From: AC-32 sp963754265
GTDB taxonomy: Bacteria > Actinomycetota > Thermoleophilia > Gaiellales > Gaiellaceae
DNA: 64,000 bases
Direction: 5' to 3'
Assembly: GCA_963754265.1 (NCBI GenBank)
Contig: CAVWFB010000016.1
Location: 434,001-498,000 of the forward strand
Position numbers and translations under genes: made by a program. Shown here piece after piece: positions 1-8,285 of this stretch (position 1 is the first letter of the stretch; the number at the start of each line of letters is the position of its first letter). The notes under the pieces were generated by a model, which saw only the letters and a list, made by a program, of their open reading frames with translations, did no database searches and was not told the DNA's origin.

Positions 1-552
1 GACGACGCGCGCCTCGAGATCGCACTCCAGGTGGCCCGCTTCTTGCGCGCGCTCCATGCCCTCGACCTCGACGAGCCGCTGCCGCTGGACGCGAACGCCC
101 GCGCCGACATGACGGTGCGCGTGCCGCTGGCGCGCGAGCAGCTCGCCGCGCTCGAGCGGCTCGGCGTCTGGCGCGCTCCGCCGCTCGTCGAACGCCTCCT
201 CGACACCGCGGAGCGCCTGCCTCCAACAGAGCTGCCGGCCGTCGTCCACGGCGACCTGCACTTCCGTCACGTGCTCGTCGAGGGCCGGCGGGTGACCGGC
301 GTGATCGACTGGGGCGATCTCTGCCGGTCCGACCCCGCCGTCGACCTTCCGCTCCTCTGGGGGTTCGTGCCTCCGGAAGGACGAGCGGCGTTCCTCGACG
401 TCTACGGCCCGGTCGAGGAGGAGCAGCTGCTCCGTGCCCGGGTGCTCGCGTTCTCGGTCTGGGCCGCGCTTGCGGCCTACGCGCACACCGAGGGTTTTCC
501 GAGCGTGGAGCGCGAGGCGCTCGGCGGCTTGGAGCGGGCGCTGACCGACTAG
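1..552 (+). CDS. APH-family phosphotransferase, C-terminal part
   Basis: The reading frame is open from the first base of the window, so the N-terminal lobe lies outside. What remains is the C-terminal lobe of an aminoglycoside-phosphotransferase/choline-kinase-like enzyme, which transfers phosphate from ATP to a small hydroxylated substrate. The catalytic-loop motif HGDLHFRH (about residue 80 of the visible part) and the metal-binding motif VIDWGD are both present. The usual Asn at the end of the catalytic loop is His here, a variant I believe occurs in some family members. The substrate cannot be told from sequence. The stop codon overlaps the end of the convergent ATPase gene. Confidence 0.8.
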   Translation, partial: DDARLEIALQVARFLRALHALDLDEPLPLDANARADMTVRVPLAREQLAALERLGVWRAPPLVERLLDTAERLPPTELPAVVHGDLHFRHVLVEGRRVTGVIDWGDLCRSDPAVDLPLLWGFVPPEGRAAFLDVYGPVEEEQLLRARVLAFSVWAALAAYAHTEGFPSVEREALGGLERALTD

Positions 553-1676
553 GAGGGCGGTGCGCTCAGGCGCTCGATCCACTCCGCGAAGAGCGGGTCG
601 ACGACCACCTGCTTGCGGCCCTCCACCTCGACCTCCGCCCGCGCGCCGAGTCGCTGCAGGGCCTTTTGCGCCATCGTCTTCGTGAGACCCAGCCGCTCGA
701 GCACGGCCGCCCGGTAAGGGGAGCCCTCCCCCGCGAGGATCGCTCGCATCGTCTTCTGCTCGGAGGTGTCGAGACCGCGCCACTGCGCCTCGAACTCGGG
801 CTGAAGCTCGTCGAGCGCGGCCTCGTGGGCGCCGGCCCAGTCGTCGAGCGTCGCGGTGCCGCCGCGCTCGACCTCCTCCCAGAGCCGATGCGCGAGCAGC
901 ATCGCCCGCTGGGGGTGGCCCTTCGCCGAGGCCAGCAGCGGGTTGAGCGCCTCCCCAACGTTGCGCTTGCTCTGCCGGAAGCGGTCGGCAACGTATGCGG
1001 CGATGTCCTCGTCACGCAGGCGCCCGAGCCGGACGGGAACCGCGGATCCATATAGCGGTGCCTCCTTCCGCTCGAAGAGCTGCTTCATCAGGCCGGGCTC
1101 CGAGCCGGCGAAGACGTACGAGGCGACGTCGCCTTGGAACTGGATGTGGCTGCGCAGGATCCCGTCCAGGGCGGGCACCTTGCCGATGTCCTGGAACTCG
1201 TCCAGCGCGATGAACGCCCGGAACCCTCCCGCCTCCTCCAGCCGGAGCGGCAGGTCGAGGAGCGCGTGCAACGCAGGCAGCGGGTCGGTCTTCGGCTCGA
1301 GCTGGAGCCTCGCGCTGATCCCGAACGCGCCGAGCGAGAGCCCGAGGCCGGTCTTCTGGAGGAACTCCTCCACCCGACCGCGGATCGCCCCCCGGAGCTC
1401 CTTCGCGTAGGCGCGCTCGAAGCGAACCGCCACGTCGGCGAGCGACACCACGCCGTAGAGGTCGACGAGGACGGGAACGAGGCCTTCGCGCTTCGCGCCG
1501 TCCGCGAGCGCTCGCCGCAGCAGGCTCGTCTTCCCGTACTTGCGTGGCGCATAGAGCCGGACGTAATGGCCGCCGACCGCGTTCTTCAGGAGCTGCTCGG
1601 TCTCGTCGTCGCGGTCGACGATCTCCTCCGGAGAGATCGGGCGCGAGTAGACGAACGGGTTGATGTCGGTGATCAT
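549..1676 (-). CDS. AAA-type ATP-binding protein
   Basis: This 375-residue P-loop ATPase resembles the archaeal-type ATPase/AAA families. The Walker A region reads APRKYGKTS (about residues 43-51), with the first Gly of the usual motif replaced. Walker B reads FIALDEFQD (about 155-163). The C-terminal 100 residues look like a winged-helix region (AVLERLGLTKTMAQKALQRLG), as in ATPases of this kind. The biological role is unknown; such proteins often act as STAND-like switches. It stands alone, convergent with the phosphotransferase gene. The start ATG at 1676 lies 9 bases after a TATCTT box and has no ribosome-binding site. Confidence 0.75.
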   Translation of the reverse strand: MITDINPFVYSRPISPEEIVDRDDETEQLLKNAVGGHYVRLYAPRKYGKTSLLRRALADGAKREGLVPVLVDLYGVVSLADVAVRFERAYAKELRGAIRGRVEEFLQKTGLGLSLGAFGISARLQLEPKTDPLPALHALLDLPLRLEEAGGFRAFIALDEFQDIGKVPALDGILRSHIQFQGDVASYVFAGSEPGLMKQLFERKEAPLYGSAVPVRLGRLRDEDIAAYVADRFRQSKRNVGEALNPLLASAKGHPQRAMLLAHRLWEEVERGGTATLDDWAGAHEAALDELQPEFEAQWRGLDTSEQKTMRAILAGEGSPYRAAVLERLGLTKTMAQKALQRLGARAEVEVEGRKQVVVDPLFAEWIERLSAPPS

Positions 1677-1685
1677 TGGTCCCGA

Positions 1686-1691
1686 AAGATA
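1686..1691 (-). promoter_or_regulatory. putative -10 box (TATCTT) of the ATPase gene
   Basis: TATCTT lies 9 bases upstream of the ATPase start codon, with no Shine-Dalgarno sequence between. This fits a leaderless or near-leaderless transcript. Just beyond it, around 1710-1725, GATAC and GTATC form a short dyad. Confidence 0.4.
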
Positions 1692-1781
1692 CCACTCAGT
1701 AGTCTTGTTGGATACCGATCAGTATCGTTTTGGACTACCGTCCGCAACGCCTTCGAATCCTCGACACTGAGCTGCGGGCTC

Positions 1782-3029
1782 ATGCTCTCGTTCGATCCCA
1801 CCGATCCCGGCTTCCTCGCCGACCCCTACCCGACGCTCGCGGCGCTCAGGGAGGAGTCGCCGATCTTCTACGAGGAATCGCTGGAGCGCTGGTTCGTGAC
1901 CCGGCACGCGGACGTGCGCGCCTGCTTGCGCGACAGGCGGCTCGGCCGCAACTTCCGGCACGTCGGCGGCGACGACGAGTTCGGAGCAACACCGCTCGAC
2001 CCGCGCTGGCAGGGGTTCTGGGACACGGAACGGTGGAGCCTCCTCTGGCTCGAGCCGCCCGACCACACCCGGATCCGGCGACTCGTTGCTGCGGCCTTCA
2101 CCCCGCGGAGCGTCGAGAGGCTGCGCGCACCCGCCGCGCAGCTGGCACGCGAGCTGCTCGAGCCGCATGCGGAGCGCGGTCGCATGGAGCTCCTGCGGGA
2201 CTATGCCCAGCCGTACTCGATCGGCGTGATCTGCCGGATGCTCGGGGTGCCCACCGACCGGGGGAGCGACCTCCTGGACTGGTCGCACGCGATGGTGAAG
2301 ATGTACGAGTTCGACACGACCGACGCGCAGGCCTCGGCTGCCACCGAGGCGGCCGGTGAGTTCCGCGGCTACGTGCTGGATCTGATCGAGAGGCGTCAGC
2401 GTGAGCCGCGCGACGACATGGTCACCGCCCTCGTGGAGGCACGCGTCGATGGTGGGCGCCTGACCGAGGCCGAGATCGTCTCGACGATCATCGTGCTCCT
2501 GAACGCGGGCCACGAGGCGACCGTGAACACCCTCGGCAACGGAATCCGTGCCTTGCTGCGCCATCGGGAGGAATGGGATCGTCTCGTCGCCGGCGAGGTG
2601 ACTCCTGCCCTCGCGGTCGAGGAGCTGATTCGCTGGGATCCCCCACTCCAGCTCTTCGAGCGCTGGGTGCTCGAGGACGGGGTCGAGATCGCGGGTCGGC
2701 CGGTGCCGAAGGGCGAGAAGCTCGCGCTGCTGTTCGGCTCGGCGAACCGCGATCCCAGGGTGTTCCCCGATCCTGAGTGCCTCGACCTCGAGCGCGGAAA
2801 TGCCGCCGAGCACATCGGCTTCGGCGGTGGGATCCACGTCTGCATCGGAGCGCCACTCGCCCGGATCGAGCTGGAGGCGAGCCTACGGACGCTGGTCGAG
2901 CACGCGCCTCGGCTCGAGCTGGCTGCCGAGCCGCGGCGCAACCCGGCGTTCGTGATCTGGGGCCTGGAAGCGGTTCACCTCGAGCTTCACTCGAAGACCC
3001 AGAGGTCGACGTCGCTCACCGCGCGGTAG
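1782..3029 (+). CDS. cytochrome P450
   Basis: This is a soluble bacterial P450 monooxygenase of 415 residues, the usual length for the class. It shows the I-helix oxygen-binding motif AGHEAT (about residue 241), the K-helix ExxR motif (EELIR, about residue 280) and the heme-binding loop FGGGIHVCIGAPLAR with the ligand Cys near residue 354. The reading frame is open far upstream, but the P450 fold begins at MLSFDPTDPGFLADPYP, so I start at the ATG at 1782. No ferredoxin or reductase partner is nearby, and the substrate is unknown. Its 3' end overlaps the convergent GNAT gene by 43 bases. Confidence 0.92.
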   Translation: MLSFDPTDPGFLADPYPTLAALREESPIFYEESLERWFVTRHADVRACLRDRRLGRNFRHVGGDDEFGATPLDPRWQGFWDTERWSLLWLEPPDHTRIRRLVAAAFTPRSVERLRAPAAQLARELLEPHAERGRMELLRDYAQPYSIGVICRMLGVPTDRGSDLLDWSHAMVKMYEFDTTDAQASAATEAAGEFRGYVLDLIERRQREPRDDMVTALVEARVDGGRLTEAEIVSTIIVLLNAGHEATVNTLGNGIRALLRHREEWDRLVAGEVTPALAVEELIRWDPPLQLFERWVLEDGVEIAGRPVPKGEKLALLFGSANRDPRVFPDPECLDLERGNAAEHIGFGGGIHVCIGAPLARIELEASLRTLVEHAPRLELAAEPRRNPAFVIWGLEAVHLELHSKTQRSTSLTAR

Positions 3030-3841
3030 CCGATCTGCTGGTAGATCCGGTTCGAGGTCGGGTTCGCGAGGTCGGTGAAGAGGAAGCAGAAGCGCCTGCC
3101 TCCGTCGAGGAGCTGCTGGGTGAGCGCGGCGGTCAGGGCGCTTCCGTAGCCTCGGCGCCGCTCGTCCGGCGGCGTGTAGACGGGCCCGATCCGGATCCCG
3201 TTCGGGGTCAGCCCGCCGAAGCCCGCCATGCACACCGGCCCGCCGTCCACCCACACGACGAGCCCGCCGTCCGGATCGGCCTCCCGCCGCTCGACGAACT
3301 GCGCGCTCGACTCCGGCTCCGGGCCCGAGAGCGCTTCGGCCACGAACGCGTCCATCCAGCGAACGGCGAGCTCGTAGTCGCCGCTCTCGTAGGGCCGCAT
3401 GTGACCGGACACGCCCTGAGGTGGATCGATGCTGTCCGCGCGGAAGGCGCGCTGCTCCCGCTCGCGCCGTCCTTTCGCGCCCGTCTCCCCCTCCCAGGCT
3501 GCCACGAACTCCTCGACGCGGCGCTTCGGCCCGACGACACCCGGCAGTGACCCGAAGGTCCGGCGTGCGTCACGCATCAACGGCTCGATCGCCTCGGCGC
3601 TGTCGATCTCCGAGAGCACGAGGTTGTGGGGCGGAGTGCGCAATGCGGCCGCGACGACCTCGCCCTGGTCCTCGACGACCGCGAGGTACGCAGGCTCGCC
3701 GTACATCAGCGGCGTGGTTCGCAGCCGGGAGGAGAGGCCGAGGATCAGGTTGTTCTCGGCTTCCCGCGCGGCCAGGAACGCGCCCGCATGCTCGAGGAAC
3801 GCGTCGGCATCCTGGTGACGGGTCAGCTCCATCCGGGGCAT
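2987..3841 (-). CDS. GNAT-family N-acetyltransferase
   Basis: A 284-residue protein whose C-terminal third carries the acetyl-CoA-binding signature of the GNAT fold (VYTPPDERRRGYGSALT, then an NPTSNRIYQQIGY segment typical of motif B). The N-terminal half looks like a degenerate second GNAT-like domain, as in two-domain family members. The acceptor substrate is unknown. The gene converges on the P450 gene and overlaps its end. A second in-frame ATG three codons in (MELTRHQD) is an alternative start. No ribosome-binding site is obvious for either. Confidence 0.8.
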   Translation of the reverse strand: MPRMELTRHQDADAFLEHAGAFLAAREAENNLILGLSSRLRTTPLMYGEPAYLAVVEDQGEVVAAALRTPPHNLVLSEIDSAEAIEPLMRDARRTFGSLPGVVGPKRRVEEFVAAWEGETGAKGRREREQRAFRADSIDPPQGVSGHMRPYESGDYELAVRWMDAFVAEALSGPEPESSAQFVERREADPDGGLVVWVDGGPVCMAGFGGLTPNGIRIGPVYTPPDERRRGYGSALTAALTQQLLDGGRRFCFLFTDLANPTSNRIYQQIGYRAVSDVDLWVFE

Positions 3842-3850
3842 CTTGACGAC

Positions 3851-3878
3851 GAGAGCCGGGTCCGAGGACCCGGCTCTC
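3851..3878 (-). terminator. hairpin terminator after the trypsin-like protease gene
   Basis: A perfect 13-base inverted repeat (GAGAGCCGGGTCC ... GGACCCGGCTCTC) with a very short loop lies directly after the stop codon of the protease gene and just before the GNAT start. There is no strong T-run, so it is a GC-rich hairpin only. Confidence 0.65.
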
Positions 3879-3889
3879 TCGAGTGTCGT

Positions 3890-4657
3890 CTACGGCAGTG
3901 TCACGTACTGGCCGAGGAACGCGCGTGCCGAAGCCGTGTCGACCCGGTAGTCGACGTTGGTCGAACGGCACGGCGTGTCGCCGGTGATCGTGACCCCGGC
4001 GACGATGTTCGTCTCCGAGGAGCCGGCACCGAGGAAGTTCGGGCCGCCGGAATCGCCGTAACAGGTCCCACCGTTTCCGGTGGACGGATTCTGCGAGATC
4101 CGGAGCCACGACGGGGTGATGGCGTTGAGGGTGCCCACGGCGGCGAAGCGGACGTCCGCGTAGTGGAAGATCTTCCCGCCCTTCCCGCTCGTCACCGACT
4201 GCGCTCCGTAGCCGACCGGCGTGAACTGCTGGTCCTTCGAGAGGTTCGCAAGGGACCCGGCGCCGGGCAGGCGGGCCGGAGTGATCCCTTGGACGGCCTG
4301 GTCGAGCACGACGACCGCGATGTCGTGCGGGTTGCTCGCGCGCTGGCTGAACTCGGGGTCGGCGTGCCAGGTTCCCCAGTAGGTCTTGCTCGTCGCCCGG
4401 TCGAAGGTCGACGCGAAGGTCACCTCGACGCGGCTGACTCCTTCGTCGCAGTGTGCGGCGGTCATGAACACACGCGGTGCGATCAGCGTTCCGGAGCACT
4501 CGACCCAGGTGCCGTCGGAGAACGCCTGCTGCGCCAGGAGCGCGCCGGCCTGCGGATGACCGTTCCCGTCGGGCATGCCGTTCGTGATCGCACTCCCCAC
4601 CGTCGCAAACGCAAGTGCGGCGCAGAGTGCGATGAATGTCGGAATGAGCGTACGCAT
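3890..4657 (-). CDS. secreted trypsin-like serine protease
   Basis: This 255-residue S1-family protease begins with a signal peptide (MRTLIPTFIALCAALAFATVGSA) and continues with a chymotrypsin fold. The catalytic triad is visible: His69 in TAAHC, Asp112 in HDIAVVVL and Ser203 in CYGDSGGP. The mature N-terminus would begin near ITNGMPDG, so there is almost no propeptide. The frame is open further upstream, but the ATG at 4657 has a good site (AGGAAGG) and leads straight into the signal peptide. It should act outside the cell; the target is unknown. Confidence 0.9.
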   Translation of the reverse strand: MRTLIPTFIALCAALAFATVGSAITNGMPDGNGHPQAGALLAQQAFSDGTWVECSGTLIAPRVFMTAAHCDEGVSRVEVTFASTFDRATSKTYWGTWHADPEFSQRASNPHDIAVVVLDQAVQGITPARLPGAGSLANLSKDQQFTPVGYGAQSVTSGKGGKIFHYADVRFAAVGTLNAITPSWLRISQNPSTGNGGTCYGDSGGPNFLGAGSSETNIVAGVTITGDTPCRSTNVDYRVDTASARAFLGQYVTLP

Positions 4658-4744
4658 AGACCTTCCTCTCCCAGTTGACCCTGCCTCGTAGACCAGGCTC
4701 GAATCGTAGTCGCCGTCGGGCCATCCTGAGCCTGTGTGGGCAAC

Positions 4745-4750
4745 TAGGCT
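4745..4750 (+). promoter_or_regulatory. putative -10 box (TAGGCT) of the cupin gene
   Basis: TAGGCT is followed by six bases (cccgac) and the cupin ATG, with no ribosome-binding site. No upstream stop codon creates this box, so it is one of the cleaner examples of the leaderless pattern in the window. Confidence 0.5.
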
Positions 4751-4756
4751 CCCGAC

Positions 4757-5146
4757 ATGGCCTTCCGCGTCGTTCGCCCGGACGATCTGGAATGGATTAC
4801 GCGCCCGCACGAGCCCGGTGAAGCGGCCCGCCACGTCGCAGAGCTCAGCGGGCCGGCCGGCTTCGCCCACACCCGCGCGAATGTCTGGCGCTACGAGCCG
4901 GGCGCCAAGGGCCGCCGCCACGTGCACAAGCTCCAGGAGGAGACCTTCGTCGTGCTATCGGGAACGTTGTCGATGTACGTCGGCGACCCGCCGGAGCGCC
5001 AGGATGTCCCGGCAGGCGCGCTGATCCACGTCGAGCCGGGCACGCCGCTCCAGAGCGTGAACCACGGACACGAGGACCTCGTCGTCTACGCCTACGGCAC
5101 GCCGCCCGAGAGCGAGCACGCCGAGATCCTCGACTCTGCGGTGTAG
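4757..5146 (+). CDS. cupin domain protein
   Basis: A 129-residue single-domain cupin. The double-stranded beta-helix motifs are recognisable: GAKGRRHVHKLQEETFVVLSG (motif 1, with His and Glu ligands) and a second motif around PAGALIHVEPGTPLQSVNHG. Such small cupins bind a metal and serve as isomerases, dioxygenases or sugar-binding proteins; the sequence does not decide which. The gene stands alone, with a leaderless-type promoter, and converges on the methyltransferase gene 3 bases beyond its stop. Confidence 0.8.
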   Translation: MAFRVVRPDDLEWITRPHEPGEAARHVAELSGPAGFAHTRANVWRYEPGAKGRRHVHKLQEETFVVLSGTLSMYVGDPPERQDVPAGALIHVEPGTPLQSVNHGHEDLVVYAYGTPPESEHAEILDSAV

Positions 5147-5149
5147 GCG

Positions 5150-5938
5150 CTAGCGGCGGGTCCCCTGCACGAGCAGGTACTCGCGCGTGTGCACGATCTC
5201 GCCGTTCGACTTGTAGTTCGTCTCGAAGAACTCGACCCAGTCGCGGTGTAGGTCCTCGCGCCGGTCGCCGAGCGAGTCGGCCAGCGTCTTCGTGGGGCCG
5301 TAGCTCGTCGAGAAGAGCTCCCAGTAGTCCTCGCCGGAGGCGATCCGCATCGGCGAGACGCGCTCCTCGATCTCGAGCTCGAACGAGTCGCCGAGTAGGT
5401 CGCGCACCTTGCTCTCGTCGCCCCAGTCGAACGGACTGCTCGGAGGCGGGGCCGGCTGGTACGGGGCCATGACCTTGAACAGCCTCCCGAGGCCGCCCGC
5501 CGGCGTCCAGTTGGCGAGCGCGATGCGGCCGCCGGGCGCGGTGACGCGCGCCAACTCGCCCGCGGCTGCCTGGTGATCGGGCGCGAACATGATCCCGACC
5601 GTGGACGAGACCTTGTCGAAGCCAGCGTCGGGGAGGTCGAGGTTTTCGGCGTCGCCGACCCGGTAGTCGATCTCGAGCCCGAGCTCCTCGGCTCGCTCCT
5701 TCGCGGTCTCGATCAGGACGGGTGCGAGGTCGATCCCGGTGACACTCGCGCCTGCGGCCGCAGCCCGCTCCGAGATCGCGCCCGTGCCGCAGGCCAGGTC
5801 GAGCCAGCGGTCGCCCGACTCGGGCGCCAGCCGCTCGATCACGAGGTCGTGGATGTCGGTGAGCGTCTCGGTGATCCGCTGGTAGGGCCCGTTGCCCCAC
5901 ATCGCGCTCTGCTTCTGCTTCAGCTCCTCGTACGCCAT
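5150..5938 (-). CDS. class I SAM-dependent methyltransferase
   Basis: A 262-residue Rossmann-fold methyltransferase of the Methyltransf_11/25 type. The SAM-binding loop LDLACGTG (about residues 47-54) is followed by the acidic ribose-binding end of strand 2 (VTGIDLAP) and GDAENLDLPDAGFDKV (motif II/III). The substrate is unknown. The ATG at 5938 is chosen because it follows a strong site (GAAAGGAGC) and because MAYEELKQKQSAMWGNGPYQ is a common start for ubiE-like relatives, although the frame is open to 6004. Confidence 0.85.
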   Translation of the reverse strand: MAYEELKQKQSAMWGNGPYQRITETLTDIHDLVIERLAPESGDRWLDLACGTGAISERAAAAGASVTGIDLAPVLIETAKERAEELGLEIDYRVGDAENLDLPDAGFDKVSSTVGIMFAPDHQAAAGELARVTAPGGRIALANWTPAGGLGRLFKVMAPYQPAPPPSSPFDWGDESKVRDLLGDSFELEIEERVSPMRIASGEDYWELFSTSYGPTKTLADSLGDRREDLHRDWVEFFETNYKSNGEIVHTREYLLVQGTRR

Positions 5939-6037
5939 CCCAGCTCCTTTCGATCCGATTTCGTCTCCACAGGACGTTCCGAAGGGGGTCGAACTTCCCA
6001 GCACGCGGCAGAATCGCGCAACGGGCTGCCCCGAGAC

Positions 6038-6844
6038 CTAGCCGGGGCCGGCGAGCCACTCGTCGAGAGGCAGCCGCACGCCGAGCGCCGAGAAGTCGCC
6101 CTGGTCGCGGATCGCGGTCGCCGCATCCGCCAGCGCCTTCGTCGCGACCCACGTCAGCGCGCCGCCCACGCTGATGCGCTGCGCCCCGGCCTCGGTCATC
6201 TCCGCGAACGAGAGGCTCGGCACGGCGAGGACGTTGACCGGCTTCGACACCGCGTCGCAGACGGCTCGAATCTCCTCGACGCTGCTGAGGCCCGGTGCGT
6301 ACAGCACGTCCGCACCGGCCCCCTCGAACGCCTGCAGCCGCACGATCGTGTCCGTGAGGTCGGGGTTGCCGCGAATGTGGTTCTCCGCCCGGGCCGTCAG
6401 CGTGAATGGGAAGTCGAGGGACCTGGCCGCTTCGACCGCAGCCGCGACCCGCTCCATCGCGTGCTCGAGTTCGTAGAGCTCGCCGCCGGGGTCGAAGTCC
6501 TCGATCGAGCCGCCCACCGCCCCGGCCTCCGCAACGCGCCCGATCGCGAGCGCGGCGCTTGCGGGATCGGCGCCGTAGCCGTTCTCGAGGTCTACCGAGA
6601 CCGGCAGTTCCGTCGTCCGGTCGAGCGCGGCCACGTGCTCGGCGACCTCGTCGAGCCCCGCCCCGCCGTCGAGCCGGCCGAGGGTGAACGCGAACCCCGA
6701 GCTCGTCGTCGCTAACGCACGGAACCCGAGCGCCTCGAGCACCCGGGCCGAGCCTGCGTCCCAGGGGTTCGGGATCACGAACGGCTCGCGCTCGTGCAGC
6801 GCCAGGAAGGCCTCCCCTTTCTGCTGCTGTCTCGCTGCCGCCAC
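6038..6844 (-). CDS. isocitrate lyase/PEP mutase family protein
   Basis: A 268-residue TIM-barrel enzyme of the ICL/PEPM superfamily, which makes or breaks C-C or C-P bonds next to a carboxylate. The family signatures are visible: IPNPWDAGSAR near the N-terminus, the metal-binding SVDLENGYG and GGSIEDFDP. The diagnostic KKCGH loop of true isocitrate lyase is absent, so this is a member of the uncharacterised or carboxyphosphoenolpyruvate-mutase-like branch. It lies 9 bases downstream of the hydrolase gene on the same strand and may be co-transcribed, but it also has its own -10-like box. Confidence 0.82.
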   Translation of the reverse strand: MAAARQQQKGEAFLALHEREPFVIPNPWDAGSARVLEALGFRALATTSSGFAFTLGRLDGGAGLDEVAEHVAALDRTTELPVSVDLENGYGADPASAALAIGRVAEAGAVGGSIEDFDPGGELYELEHAMERVAAAVEAARSLDFPFTLTARAENHIRGNPDLTDTIVRLQAFEGAGADVLYAPGLSSVEEIRAVCDAVSKPVNVLAVPSLSFAEMTEAGAQRISVGGALTWVATKALADAATAIRDQGDFSALGVRLPLDEWLAGPG

Positions 6845-6850
6845 GCGTGC

Positions 6851-6856
6851 AACCTA
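6851..6856 (-). promoter_or_regulatory. putative -10 box (TAGGTT) of the PEP-mutase-family gene
   Basis: TAGGTT lies six bases before the GTG start and there is no ribosome-binding site. The first three bases are also the stop codon of the upstream hydrolase gene, so the box may be accidental. Confidence 0.35.
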
Positions 6857-7687
6857 ACGCGATCTCGCTGTGCTGCTCACGAACTCCGTGAGCAGCGGCC
6901 AGTAACGATCGGGCGCATCCTTCCAGGTGAAGTGGCCTGCCCCCTCGAGCACCTCGAGCCGGGCGCCGGGTAGCGCCTCGGCGATCTCGTGCGCCGCGGC
7001 CACCGGAGTGACAGGGTCGAGGTCGCCGACGCAGACCAGCGACGGACACTCGACCCGGCCCAGGTCGTCGCGGACGTCGAACCTCTGCATGCGCTCGAGC
7101 CCAGGCGCGCTCAGCTCCCGGTTCACCTTCTCTGCGTCGTCGGGCACCCAGTGGCCGAAGAGCCGCCAGCAGCGGTCCCACTCCTCTTCGGAGGTGTCGT
7201 CGCCGCTGTAGGCGCGCTCGGCGATCACGGCGACCTCGTCACCCCCGGCCCGGCGGAAGCCTTCGACGATCCGGCCGAGGTCGAAGCGGGCCATTGCGGA
7301 CTGGAGCACAAGCGCGCCCGGGTGGCCGGGGTGACGAGCGGCGTAGGCCAGCGCGACCATCGCACCGAGCGAGTGCCCGTAGATCACCGGGCTGACGATC
7401 CCGACCGCATCGCAGAAGTCGCGGACGGCGTCGGCGCACGTCTCGAAACTCCACTCCTCGGGCTCGCCCCAGTCGGAGCGGCCGTGTCCAGGCAGGTCGA
7501 GGTAGACGACCTGCGCTGCGTCCGCGAGGCGGACGAAGTCGGGCTTGAAGTAGGAGTGGTCGAAGCTGCCGGGCCCGCCGTGCAGGAGCACGACGGTCGG
7601 TCGCTCGCGCATCGTGGAGCCGTCGACCACGAGTCCGGCGCCCTCGACGTCGAACCACAGCCGTGTCCCGTTGACCTCGACGTTCAT
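6854..7687 (-). CDS. alpha/beta hydrolase, proline-iminopeptidase-like
   Basis: A 277-residue alpha/beta-hydrolase-fold enzyme. The oxyanion-hole motif LLHGGPGSFDHS (about residues 34-45), the nucleophile elbow GHSLGA (Ser near residue 106) and the late catalytic His in EGAGHFTW are all present, with the acid most likely Asp in GDLDPVTP. HGGPG is typical of the proline iminopeptidase and haloalkane-hydrolase-like branch; the substrate is unknown. The gene is 15 bases downstream of a cupin gene and 9 bases upstream of the PEP-mutase-family gene, so all three may form one unit. Confidence 0.85.
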   Translation of the reverse strand: MNVEVNGTRLWFDVEGAGLVVDGSTMRERPTVVLLHGGPGSFDHSYFKPDFVRLADAAQVVYLDLPGHGRSDWGEPEEWSFETCADAVRDFCDAVGIVSPVIYGHSLGAMVALAYAARHPGHPGALVLQSAMARFDLGRIVEGFRRAGGDEVAVIAERAYSGDDTSEEEWDRCWRLFGHWVPDDAEKVNRELSAPGLERMQRFDVRDDLGRVECPSLVCVGDLDPVTPVAAAHEIAEALPGARLEVLEGAGHFTWKDAPDRYWPLLTEFVSSTARSR

Positions 7688-7702
7688 CCGCGAACGGGCG
7701 AG

Positions 7703-8263
7703 CTACTCGGGCAGCCAGCCCGCGCGGTAGGGCGCCGGCTCCGGATCCGGATACCGCGCGTAGGCCCGCTCCGCGTCCGGCGTCTCCTCCTCGACGCCGG
7801 CTTCGTGACGGATCGCCGCCTCGTCCACGGTGTAGGCACCCCACTCCGGAGTGCCCACGGTGGTGCGCGAGCCGACCGCGAGCACCACACAGGGCGCGTC
7901 CCCGGCGCCGAGGATCGTGTGGTTCGTCCCGGCGGGGCAGTGCACGAAGTCCCACCGCCGCAGGGGCCGCTCCTGACCTTCGATGATCAACAACGCCTCG
8001 CCGTCGAGCACGAGGAAGTCCTCCTGGTCGTCTTCCCAGTGGTACATCGACATCGGCTCGCCCGGGCCCAGGCGGAGCAGGTTGACCCCGAGCTGTGGGA
8101 AGTACGCCTCGAGCTCCGCGTGCGTCGTGCCGGTGAACGACACGGTCTCGCCCCGCCCTTCGCGGCGACGCCAGCGCGCGTCGCGTGCGTTCAGGACGAA
8201 CCAGCCCTTCCCGGCGGGCAAGAGCCCGGCGTCGGTCTGCTCGAGCGGAGCCTCGGGGATCAT
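7703..8263 (-). CDS. cupin domain protein
   Basis: A 186-residue cupin. The core reads PMSMYHWEDDQEDFLVLDGE (motif 1, with a His and two acidic candidate ligands) and WDFVHCPAGTNHTILG (motif 2). Short extensions lie on both sides. The role is unknown. The frame is open to 8557, but the ATG at 8263 precedes the conserved part (MIPEAPLEQTDAGLLP), and an earlier start would run deep into the divergent TOPRIM gene. It heads a possible three-gene unit with the hydrolase and PEP-mutase-family genes. Confidence 0.75.
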   Translation of the reverse strand: MIPEAPLEQTDAGLLPAGKGWFVLNARDARWRRREGRGETVSFTGTTHAELEAYFPQLGVNLLRLGPGEPMSMYHWEDDQEDFLVLDGEALLIIEGQERPLRRWDFVHCPAGTNHTILGAGDAPCVVLAVGSRTTVGTPEWGAYTVDEAAIRHEAGVEEETPDAERAYARYPDPEPAPYRAGWLPE

Positions 8264-8285
8264 GGGCCCGATGATAGAAGGCAGC

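Noticed and set aside
1134..1781. Long upstream extension of the P450 frame
   Set aside because: It runs antisense through the ATPase gene and encodes a low-complexity charged sequence. The P450 fold starts at 1782.
4845..7181. 778-codon open frame on the minus strand
   Set aside because: It overlaps three well-supported genes in another frame and encodes an Arg/Gly-rich sequence typical of high-GC shadow frames.
6851..7700. Further -10 boxes formed by TAG stop codons (for example TAGCTC before the hydrolase gene)
   Set aside because: The stop codon supplies the TA and the spacing to the start is 12 bases, so these do not fit the leaderless pattern.
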